A stretch of DNA of 64,000 bases, taken from assembly GCA_002973575.1 (NCBI GenBank), contig PVEQ01000003.1:236595-300594 (forward strand). Direction: 5' to 3'. Under the pieces are notes generated by a model. The model made no database searches and had not been told where the DNA came from. It worked only from the letters and a program-made list of their open reading frames with translations. This DNA comes from Sediminibacterium magnilacihabitans (GTDB lineage: Bacteria > Bacteroidota > Bacteroidia > Chitinophagales > Chitinophagaceae). Of the stretch, positions 9,323 through 15,978 are shown in pieces (positions within the stretch are counted from its first letter, which is position 1; every line of letters begins with the position of its first letter). The position numbers were made by a program, and so were the translations under genes.

Positions 9323-9751
9323 TTAAAGAATTTTTTTGATATAGTTATAAAGCTTGTGTGATCCCGAAGCTGCTACCGGGCAACCGGTACTCATTTCTTC
9401 TTGTGTAGGAAGATATCTTTCAGCTTTGTAATGCAGTGATTTTTTAAAATTGGCGACAATTGCATCCCCACTTGTTTTGATTGGGAAAAATGTAAATATG
9501 ACAATGCCGTTCTGCGTATTACACAATACATGATCGACCCCTTTCTGGCCATACATCCAATTCGTTATTTTATCCGCATCTCCCTGATCGATTGGCTGTT
9601 TAATATCAATCCTAGCCATAATAAGTGTATTATTATCAGGCGGTTTAACCCTGGTTACCAGGTAAATATGTACTAGTAACGTTCCGAAAGACAAGAATAG
9701 CAGTATCAATAATGTGTACTTGAGTACTTTTCTGAAGAGGTTCTTTTTCAT
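9323..9751 (-). CDS. Small single-pass membrane protein, unknown function
   Basis: 142 residues from the ATG at 9751. A frame start at 9793 would add 14 residues but spoils the N-terminal charge pattern. A basic N-terminus (MKKNLFRKVLKY) is followed by one membrane helix (LLILLFLSFGTLLVHIYLV). The remaining ~100 residues are exposed. Their strand-helix-strand-strand-helix pattern (MARIDIKQPI, ADKITNWMYG, VDHVLCNT, GIVIFTFFP, DAIVANFKKSL) resembles a heavy-metal-associated fold, but there is no CxxC metal site; two separated cysteines are present. It is co-directional with, and 18 bp upstream of, the globin-like lipoprotein gene, which suggests a joint role. I do not recognise the family. Confidence 0.65.
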   Translation of the reverse strand: MKKNLFRKVLKYTLLILLFLSFGTLLVHIYLVTRVKPPDNNTLIMARIDIKQPIDQGDADKITNWMYGQKGVDHVLCNTQNGIVIFTFFPIKTSGDAIVANFKKSLHYKAERYLPTQEEMSTGCPVAASGSHKLYNYIKKIL

Positions 9752-9850
9752 AATTGTACATTTATTCAATATTGTGATGGCAATATGAAACATGTACGGA
9801 AATATTGCAGAAGCAGATTCAGAAAGAAAAAATATTGTTGGAAAGCAGAT

Positions 9851-9889
9851 AAAAAAGAAAAGCCCGCCGTCGCTAAAGCTTTGGCGGGC
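9851..9889 (-). terminator. Terminator next to the displaced tRNA 3' fragment
   Basis: The stem GCCCGCC (9862-9868) pairs with GGCGGGC (9883-9889), and the minus strand continues as TTTTCTTTTTT. It lies directly downstream, on the minus strand, of the tRNA-Pro 3'-end copy at 9892-9913. It therefore has the position of the original terminator of that tRNA before the island entered. It can also terminate the small regulator operon coming from the right. Confidence 0.75.
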
Positions 9890-9891
9890 GA

Positions 9892-9913
9892 AGTCGGGAA
9901 GACAAGATTCGAA
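9892..9913 (-). repeat. Direct repeat of the tRNA-Pro 3' end: candidate attachment site
   Basis: The 22 bases are identical to 38761-38782, which hold the last 20 bases of the tRNA-Pro(GGG) gene (the 3' acceptor strand and most of the T arm) plus two 3' flanking bases. The rest of the tRNA is absent here. A terminator follows on the minus strand. This is the arrangement left by tyrosine-integrase insertion into a tRNA 3' end, where the element brings its own copy and displaces the old end. In the remaining gap (9914-10109) I see no gene and no further structure. Confidence 0.7.
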
Positions 9914-10109
9914 ATTAGTTATAAAATATTATTAACTAGCGACTTGCATAAGCTCAGGCACTGAACTCAAGCCCTGCGTCACAGGTAAAAATGTGTTTAA
10001 AAGGACTATCGCAAAGGTATCAAACGTTACTCATCAACCACATACTTTTTTATTGTAGACTTCATCCACAGAAAGAACAATAGAGCCCACTTTTCTTCAG
10101 ATGATGAAG

Positions 10110-10757
10110 TTAAATATCATTTTCTGTCGCGTAGACCACCAGACCGACTTTACCCTTTACTGCTAATTTTTTTATGAGATTCTTTCGGTAGTCATGGACG
10201 GTTTGCGGACTTATATGCATTTTATCGGCAATCTCCTTATACGTGAATGAGAGGCGTAGCAGTGATAGAAACTTTCTTTCTCTTTCCGTCAATACCGGAG
10301 AAGCCCCCGCGGGCACAAGAACATTATCTTGAATCCCCTGGAATATCTTCTTGGATAGTGCAGCAGGAAGATACACTTCGTTGTTAAATACCTGGCGGAT
10401 GGCCAAGATAAGATTCAGGGGGTCTTCATTTTTAGTAATAAAACCTTTAGCGCCGGCCTGAATCATTTTCAATATTGAGGTCTCGTCTTGATACATCGAC
10501 AATGCCAGGATTTTAATTTGCGGAAAATGATTAGTGACCCATTGCGCCGTCTCAAAACCATCCTTCCCCTCCCCCATATTGATGTCAAGGATCAATACAT
10601 CCGGTATCTTCCTGTTGGTCAGTTCGCTGACAACCTGGCTTCCGTTATCTGCCTCAAACAAAAGCTGAAAATCATACTCTAATCGCAACAAACTGACAAC
10701 CCCCTTGCGAAGCATCAAATGATCGTCAGCAATTGCGACAGATATTTTTCTTTTCAT
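10110..10757 (-). CDS. LuxR/NarL-type response regulator
   Basis: 215 residues from the ATG at 10757. The receiver domain has an acidic pair (ADDH, Asp11-Asp12), the phospho-acceptor in VLILDINM (Asp58) and the conserved Lys in GAKGFITK. A LuxR-type helix-turn-helix lies at the C-terminus (LTERERKFLSLLRLSFTYKE, then ISPQTVHDYRKNLIKKL). A longer frame from 10805 would overlap the kinase gene, and the 10757 ATG follows the kinase stop almost directly. It is the cognate regulator of the histidine kinase gene at 10759-11550. Being inside the putative island, it may control the giant gene set; that is inference. Confidence 0.9.
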   Translation of the reverse strand: MKRKISVAIADDHLMLRKGVVSLLRLEYDFQLLFEADNGSQVVSELTNRKIPDVLILDINMGEGKDGFETAQWVTNHFPQIKILALSMYQDETSILKMIQAGAKGFITKNEDPLNLILAIRQVFNNEVYLPAALSKKIFQGIQDNVLVPAGASPVLTERERKFLSLLRLSFTYKEIADKMHISPQTVHDYRKNLIKKLAVKGKVGLVVYATENDI

Positions 10758-10758
10758 A

Positions 10759-11550
10759 CTATTCGGCAAATGGAATAAAGATACAAATATGGGTACCCTC
10801 CGCAACGCTGGACTTTATCTGTATAGACCCTTTAATCAACTCAGCACGCGAATGCAGGCTCCTCAACCCGATGCCATTTTTCACGGTCTCCGGCTCAAAC
10901 CCTTTACCATCATCTTCAATAGTAAGCGTTATCCCACCGGGAACGGATTCGAACAGATAGCTAACCGTCTTGGCTTCTGCATGCTTAAGAATATTCTTAA
11001 TGGCCTCCTGATGCATTCGGAAAAGAACAAGCTGCGTTTCATTCGGCAGGGTGATCGTTTTACCATCAGTATCATCAAAAAAATTTGTTTTGATTGCCCC
11101 TTTTTTTGACAACCAATCAAGTTCATTTCGTATGGCTTCATCTATTCCAATCTCGCTGATTCGGTCACTGTGGATATTCCTGGACAGTTCTGACAAATCT
11201 TCCATAGCGGAACTGATCAGTCTTTTAGATTCAGCTATAAGAGAAAAGGATTGTTCCGGCGTTTCAGCAAATTGAAATAATGACAGATTTACATTTGCCA
11301 GTAGAAGAATCTGACTGACATTATCATGTATTTCCATGGAGACATTCTTCAATATCTCTTCCTGGGTTTCTATCTGGGTCTCAAGCAGTTTTTTTTCATG
11401 AATTACTTTAAACCGCTTGATTTCCTCCTCCTGAAGCCTCTTCCCTCTTTGGATCAGTCGTACAACCAGTAGTATAAACCCAATTAAAAAAACAGCAACA
11501 ATAAAAGTGACTACTGCTTGAAGAAGGATTTCGGGATTCTCTTTGGACAT
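10759..11550 (-). CDS. Sensor histidine kinase, HisKA_3 type with one membrane anchor
   Basis: 263 residues from the ATG at 11550. One N-terminal transmembrane helix (residues ~10-31) is followed by a coiled-coil linker (QEEEIKRFKVIHEKKLLETQ). The HisKA_3 dimerisation helix carries the phospho-acceptor in MEIHDNVSQ (His75). The HATPase domain shows the N box (HQEAIKNILKHA) and G box (IEDDGKGFEPE). No extracellular sensor domain is present, so sensing probably depends on a partner. The 3' end of the upstream membrane-protein gene overlaps its start by 40 bp, making that protein the obvious candidate. The response regulator gene begins immediately after its stop. Confidence 0.9.
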   Translation of the reverse strand: MSKENPEILLQAVVTFIVAVFLIGFILLVVRLIQRGKRLQEEEIKRFKVIHEKKLLETQIETQEEILKNVSMEIHDNVSQILLLANVNLSLFQFAETPEQSFSLIAESKRLISSAMEDLSELSRNIHSDRISEIGIDEAIRNELDWLSKKGAIKTNFFDDTDGKTITLPNETQLVLFRMHQEAIKNILKHAEAKTVSYLFESVPGGITLTIEDDGKGFEPETVKNGIGLRSLHSRAELIKGSIQIKSSVAEGTHICIFIPFAE

Positions 11551-12170
11551 AAGCAAGCGATTATCAGGAGTAGATAGTAAAGACTGTTTATATTGAGTAA
11601 TAAGGTATGCATATTCCTTACAATTTCCTTTGAGAAATTGCTCAGACTGTTAAGGACGACAACAACTGAAAGAGATCCGGTATAAAAGAAAAGAATCGCA
11701 ACAGTAACCCAGAAAACAAAATCTTTCGTTAGCGGCTGCAATTCGTCCTTCTCATTTTGAAGGAAATTTTTAACCTTCCACAAACCCACAAAGATCAGCC
11801 AAACAGCAGACAGGGCATAGGAATAGGTGTGAAAAGCTTTATATCCCGTAATAAAAAAAATGTCAGTGATACATATGCCCGCAACGAAAAAGCCGGAAAA
11901 CAGAATTGACTTTCTTTGTAGACCTGGTTCAGACGTCACGTAAAAAAAAGAAGTATACAGCGCTAATTCAACTATTGAAAGGCAATTGATGAATAAAAGA
12001 TTATTCCAACTATGCCAGACATAATAGGTGCCGACGGCTTCTACAAAGAAAGTAAAACACAACAGCATTGAGATTATTACGCGCTCAATCCCTCTACGTT
12101 GGAAAGTAGTGTAAACAGCAATAATCATTGCAGCTAGTAGGATCCACAGATCAGGGTTAATGGAATGCAT
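11511..12170 (-). CDS. Multi-pass membrane protein, unknown; possible sensor partner
   Basis: 219 residues from the ATG at 12170, with about six or seven hydrophobic helices (for example LWILLAAMIIAVYTTF, VIISMLLCFTFFVEAVGTYY, SILFSGFFVAGICITDIFF, DFVFWVTVAILFFYTGSL and LYYLLLIIACLC). I recognise no enzymatic motif. Its 3' end overlaps the histidine kinase gene by 40 bp, so the two are coupled. A function as the membrane sensing unit of the kinase is a reasonable inference, since similar membrane proteins often precede HisKA_3 kinases in Bacteroidota. A frame start at 12197 would run through the terminator hairpin at 12177-12195, so I prefer 12170. Confidence 0.7.
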   Translation of the reverse strand: MHSINPDLWILLAAMIIAVYTTFQRRGIERVIISMLLCFTFFVEAVGTYYVWHSWNNLLFINCLSIVELALYTSFFYVTSEPGLQRKSILFSGFFVAGICITDIFFITGYKAFHTYSYALSAVWLIFVGLWKVKNFLQNEKDELQPLTKDFVFWVTVAILFFYTGSLSVVVVLNSLSNFSKEIVRNMHTLLLNINSLYYLLLIIACLCPKRIPKSFFKQ

Positions 12171-12195
12171 AAAAAGGCCCCGGTTTTGCCGGGGC
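12171..12195 (-). terminator. Terminator hairpin abutting a start codon
   Basis: The stem GCCCCGG (12177-12183) pairs with CCGGGGC (12189-12195) around a 5-nt loop. On the minus strand it is followed by a short T-run and then immediately by the ATG of the membrane-protein gene (12170). It terminates transcription from the gene at 12222-12725 and may act as an attenuator for the kinase operon. Confidence 0.75.
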
Positions 12196-12221
12196 AAAAT
12201 TACTCAATTTTAGGGCGGAAA

Positions 12222-12725
12222 CTAGATAACTTTAATCCCCTTTTCGTCCTCTAAGATGGTCAGTCCAACTCTTTCCATTTCCAGCCCGAAAGGGATGCCT
12301 TTCGTACCAAGAGGATCGTTTCCGCCACAAAAGGGAGGACAGGCTGTCCCGTAATTGAATGCCAGAATTTCGGCACCACCTTTATGAGGCACATAGAGGT
12401 TTTTATGAAAAAGACCATTTTCAGTCTTTTTCTCTTTTGTAGCTACCAGAACCACAGTTTGCCTTCCCCGCAGCTCAATATCCCCTTCGAAATCCTCCGG
12501 GTAAACACCATAGTAGACCTTAATGCCATCCGCCCCGTGCTCGGACGCTAAACGAAGAAACTGTGTGATTTCTTCAATACCGAACCAGGTGCTTAAAGAA
12601 TCAGGCTTCCCCAAAAATTGGGTGTTGGCTACCCATCTTTCTTTTTTGTAACGGCTGATAAGTTGGTCAACATGTTTGGTTCCGACCAACCGCCCGTTTT
12701 TCTGAAGAACTTGTGCTGTTGTCAT
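12222..12725 (-). CDS. Conserved-looking soluble protein with CPPFCGG motif, unknown
   Basis: 167 residues, no signal peptide or membrane segment. The N-terminal part is helical (TAQVLQKNGRLVG, KHVDQLISRYKKERW). The middle contains a segment that looks like a ligand-binding alpha/beta unit (WFGIEEITQFLRLASEHGAD, IKVYYGVYPEDF). Near the C-terminus is a cysteine motif TACPPFCGGNDPLG (two Cys four apart) that could bind a metal or form a disulfide. I do not recognise the family. It has its own terminator (12171-12195) and about 245 bp of upstream AT-rich sequence, so it is probably a single-gene unit between the two regulator genes. Confidence 0.7.
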   Translation of the reverse strand: MTTAQVLQKNGRLVGTKHVDQLISRYKKERWVANTQFLGKPDSLSTWFGIEEITQFLRLASEHGADGIKVYYGVYPEDFEGDIELRGRQTVVLVATKEKKTENGLFHKNLYVPHKGGAEILAFNYGTACPPFCGGNDPLGTKGIPFGLEMERVGLTILEDEKGIKVI

Positions 12726-12910
12726 TGGAATTAGTTTAGGTGAATAATACCACCAAACTATCCGACGTCATTGTAATAATACAGTTTCAATAATTTATAA
12801 AACAATTAATTACACATGTGTTATATATATAATATAATGTATGCCAAGAATTTCCGATTTTCGTGACAAATATTACCCTGTCATTGGAATAAAAAAACAA
12901 TGCTTCCAGG

Positions 12911-12938
12911 GATAATAAAATACCCCCATAAATGGGGG
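12911..12938 (-). terminator. Terminator after the LuxR regulator gene
   Basis: CCCCC (12923-12927) pairs with GGGGG (12934-12938), extended by flanking A/T pairs. The minus strand then reads TATTTTATTATC. It is 33 bp downstream of the stop of the regulator gene at 12971-13624. The rest of the 12726-12970 gap is AT-rich with no gene. Confidence 0.65.
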
Positions 12939-12970
12939 CGCAAATAAAAAATAATCGGGGAGGTTAGATC

Positions 12971-13624
12971 TCAATGATAGAATGCGATCATTCCGTTCAG
13001 GACTCCGTATAATACCAAAACGGGACGGCTGTTAAGGTCAAGCTTTTGAAACAGGCTGTCCCGGTAATTTTCTACCGTTTTGAAACTAACCCCCATTTTC
13101 TCAGCTATCTCTTTATAGCTCAAGTCGGTACTGGCAAGTTGAATAAATTCAACTTCTTTCTTTGTTAAAATACTCTTGCCGTAAAATCCTGTCTTTTTAT
13201 TAGAATGCTCTCGAAATTGGAAATACTCCTTTTTAACAAGGTCGCCAAGGTAAAAACCATATTTATGCACCGACACGATTGCTTTCTGTATAACGGAAGG
13301 ATCAGATGACTTATTAATATACCCGCAGGCACCGTTTACAATCATATTGATGATCATATCCTCTTCGCCGTAAAAAGAGAATACGATAATTTTAATATCC
13401 GGATATGACAACAACAATTTCTCCATGGTTTGTTGACCGTTCATTACCGGCATTGAAATATCTAAAAGGACAATTTCCGGTATACAGGTACCAGATATTT
13501 TTTTTAAAAGTTCTGCTCCGTTACTTGCTTCCATTACAATCTGAATTTCATCAGTCGATTCAATCAGCATAGCAATACCCCTTCTGGTTACCGGATGATC
13601 ATCTACTAAGGCAATCTTAATCAT
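12971..13624 (-). CDS. LuxR/NarL-type response regulator (second copy in the block)
   Basis: 217 residues. The receiver domain has an acidic site (VDDH, Asp8-Asp9), the phospho-acceptor in IVLLDISMP (Asp55) and the switch Lys in GACGYINKS. The C-terminal LuxR helix-turn-helix reads LTKKEVEFIQLASTDLSYKE and then VSFKTVENYRDSLFQKL. No kinase gene adjoins it directly, so it may share the kinase at 10759-11550 or be an orphan. It is transcribed away from the giant gene set, with 667 bp of shared upstream sequence between its start and the Hint gene. This makes it the closest candidate regulator of that set. Confidence 0.9.
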   Translation of the reverse strand: MIKIALVDDHPVTRRGIAMLIESTDEIQIVMEASNGAELLKKISGTCIPEIVLLDISMPVMNGQQTMEKLLLSYPDIKIIVFSFYGEEDMIINMIVNGACGYINKSSDPSVIQKAIVSVHKYGFYLGDLVKKEYFQFREHSNKKTGFYGKSILTKKEVEFIQLASTDLSYKEIAEKMGVSFKTVENYRDSLFQKLDLNSRPVLVLYGVLNGMIAFYH

Positions 13625-14291
13625 TGAGCAGCATTGGTTTCACTAAACTAAAATTAAGGCTTTTTTATCTTGTTTTATAGGTCTTTAAAAACGAAGCCTG
13701 ACTATAAATCTTAATTAAATAACGAGCGCTTTCGGTCGCCACCTTACAACTCAATAATTACAGAGAAAGTTGTAAACGAGCCGGCTTTTATCTGGGGTGA
13801 TATTTGATTCCATAAATCATACATTATCATTGATAAATAATGCCATCCAGATGGGTTGCTATTTGCAAACAAATTTGAACACGGCACCCATCGATCAAAT
13901 CAAAAAAGAGTAAATCCAAATTTATCTACGAAACTTAGAGCGGAAACCGAAATGTGTAAAAAAATCCTGTTTCACCCACTCCAAATAGGGGGTTTTCCCC
14001 CTTGTATCAGTCAAAATTTGATTGTATTGTTGTATGGCATCAATCATTGCGAAAGAAAGTATGCAACAGATTGACTTCTAATACAAAGTGTAGTACGCTT
14101 AAACTAATTTCTAACCATTAGATCATCGTTTATCGTGCCACTTTGTTCGGCGCTTTTTGTTTTTTGTCTCCATATCAAATTCTACCCAATGAATAATTCT
14201 AAAATAAAAAACTGGCTTCCCGGTGTTTCTGCTCTCATTTGAAGGGAAGCTTATCGTTCCAATCAAAAACCACAAACATAAAATTCTATTT
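13625..14291. promoter_or_regulatory. Divergent control region upstream of the giant gene set
   Basis: 667 bp between the LuxR regulator (leftward) and the Hint gene (rightward), without a convincing gene. The clearest element is the palindrome GGGGGTTTTCCCCC at 13988-14001, which could be an operator or a small hairpin. T-rich sequence at 14140-14165 lies upstream of the first gene. I found no perfect TAnnTTTG box on the plus strand. The promoter of the 23.8-kb gene set must lie here because the genes downstream are tightly spaced. Confidence 0.45.
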
Positions 14292-15968
14292 ATGAAATCT
14301 CTGCCAACACTAACACCACAACAAGCTGGTGAGTTACTCGCATTTCAACGTGCTTCGAAACAAAGTGCAACTACTTACCTCAACCCTTCAGATCCCACAC
14401 ATCGAAAATTCATTGAAAGTATGCTCAATGCTGCCGGCAGAACACCGGCCAATTACCCATACCTCTATAAAGCACTGAACACGGGAGATTCATATAAAGG
14501 AGCCCCCGGCGTGGACAATGTACGCATGGTAGATGCAGGGAAAACTGCTGCCGGAAAAGCTACTGCAACCGTTTGGTCACGATCATCCAACGATAGCCTG
14601 ATCAAAGGGGGTAATTTAATGGTATTCGACAGTGATACCGGTGCACTACTGGCGCAGGGAGAGAATACAGCGGTGAAAAGAGGCTTTCTCGCTTGTCCTG
14701 CCAGGAGCGCTACCGCTGCACCGGCCGGAAAAAACCTTTCTCTTCTGTACATGGGGCACACAACAGATGCCAACGGGTCTACCCGTTTTTACAGTTATAC
14801 CAATAAAGTTGCGGTAGCGCAGGATGGCATCAAAGCTAATATTGCTATGCCTGTGATCCAGCATACAGGCAATGTAAACATTTGGATTGCAGTGGGCAGA
14901 GTAGCAGGTTCTCCATTTCCATCCAATACTGACTATATCTTTATAGAACCTTCCGCCAATGAAAATAATCCATATCTCATTGTTCCTTTTAAAGGTAATG
15001 TGGCGCTGAGCGGGCTTATTGACTTGCCCAGCCTTACCATTGCAGATCTCAGCACCAGTATTTTTGTAAACAATGGGCATGGCTCTACTGTCGAAATCAC
15101 CAGAGCTACCCAATACACCACAGATGCAAAGATGATTGGTGCTTTTTCAGTGGGTACTCCTGCCAATGTTTTGCAGTGGGAATTTCCCTATGATCAAAAG
15201 GGTTACCAACAAACAAACTCAATTGTATACAACTCTACTTCGCTGGGCAACGAAATTGATAGTTATTTCTATTTCGCATTTAATGGCATCCCATTAAAAG
15301 GCGGCGCTACTGCACCTCCATTTTTTGTCTGCAGTAAAAACACACCCGAAGACCCATCTATCAATTGCACGCAGATACCGAACCTGTATTTCTGGTGGCA
15401 TTGCCTGGCCAAAGGCACATTAGTAACGCTGGAAGATGGTAGTAAAAAACCAATTGAAGCCATCAATGAAACCTTCAGGGTAAAAACCGGTACTAACGGA
15501 AGTAGTTTCGCAGTATGCGCTACCGCATTAGGGCGACATAGTTCCGATCCGGCAGCAGGCACCCGCAAAGAGATATTCCGGCTCACCACCGCTAATGGTA
15601 AAAGCATCACTGCTACCGAGAACCACATGGTCTTTATGACGGTGGATAAGTGCAGAAGTATCAGCCATCTTGTTGCGGGTGACAAAGTAATGACCGATGA
15701 AGGCATGTCTACGGTAAAAAGCATTGAAGCGATTGCTTACAACGATATGTTTTATGCCCTGGCACTGGGCAATGTAAAAGAACAAGCTGAAAAAAGTTTT
15801 CCGCACAATATGGCAAACTATTATGCCAATGGAATCCTTTGCGGTGATCAGCTGGCAATGCGCCATCATTGCAATGAAGCGCACCATGATCTTGAATACA
15901 TGCTGCCGCGCATCAAACAGGAACTGCATACTGATTATGCATCCGCATTACATCACAAGCGCTTTTAA
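14292..15968 (+). CDS. Hint (hedgehog/intein) domain protein, first gene of the giant set
   Basis: 558 residues from the ATG at 14292; a GTG at 14223 would only add an unlikely leader. Residues 1-360 form a beta-rich domain I do not recognise, opening with LPTLTPQQAGELLAFQRAS. A Hint domain follows, about residues 371-518. It starts with the catalytic-type Cys371 in WHCLAKGTLVTLEDGSKKPI, has the block B-like TATENHMVF, and ends in YYANGILCGDQ. The canonical terminal His-Asn of inteins is missing (Cys-Gly-Asp instead), so cleavage rather than splicing would be expected, if it is active at all. A His-rich tail of ~40 residues follows. No signal peptide. The next gene begins 10 bp downstream. 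Confidence 0.8.
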   Translation: MKSLPTLTPQQAGELLAFQRASKQSATTYLNPSDPTHRKFIESMLNAAGRTPANYPYLYKALNTGDSYKGAPGVDNVRMVDAGKTAAGKATATVWSRSSNDSLIKGGNLMVFDSDTGALLAQGENTAVKRGFLACPARSATAAPAGKNLSLLYMGHTTDANGSTRFYSYTNKVAVAQDGIKANIAMPVIQHTGNVNIWIAVGRVAGSPFPSNTDYIFIEPSANENNPYLIVPFKGNVALSGLIDLPSLTIADLSTSIFVNNGHGSTVEITRATQYTTDAKMIGAFSVGTPANVLQWEFPYDQKGYQQTNSIVYNSTSLGNEIDSYFYFAFNGIPLKGGATAPPFFVCSKNTPEDPSINCTQIPNLYFWWHCLAKGTLVTLEDGSKKPIEAINETFRVKTGTNGSSFAVCATALGRHSSDPAAGTRKEIFRLTTANGKSITATENHMVFMTVDKCRSISHLVAGDKVMTDEGMSTVKSIEAIAYNDMFYALALGNVKEQAEKSFPHNMANYYANGILCGDQLAMRHHCNEAHHDLEYMLPRIKQELHTDYASALHHKRF

Positions 15969-15978
15969 TACCCTACTC

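Noticed and set aside
13856..14074. 72-codon open frame in the control region of the giant set
   Set aside because: Composition and lack of any motif point to a chance frame; it crosses the G5/C5 palindrome.
14223..14291. GTG start 23 codons upstream of the Hint gene ATG
   Set aside because: It would give a leader that is neither a signal peptide nor conserved-looking; ATG at 14292 is a better start.
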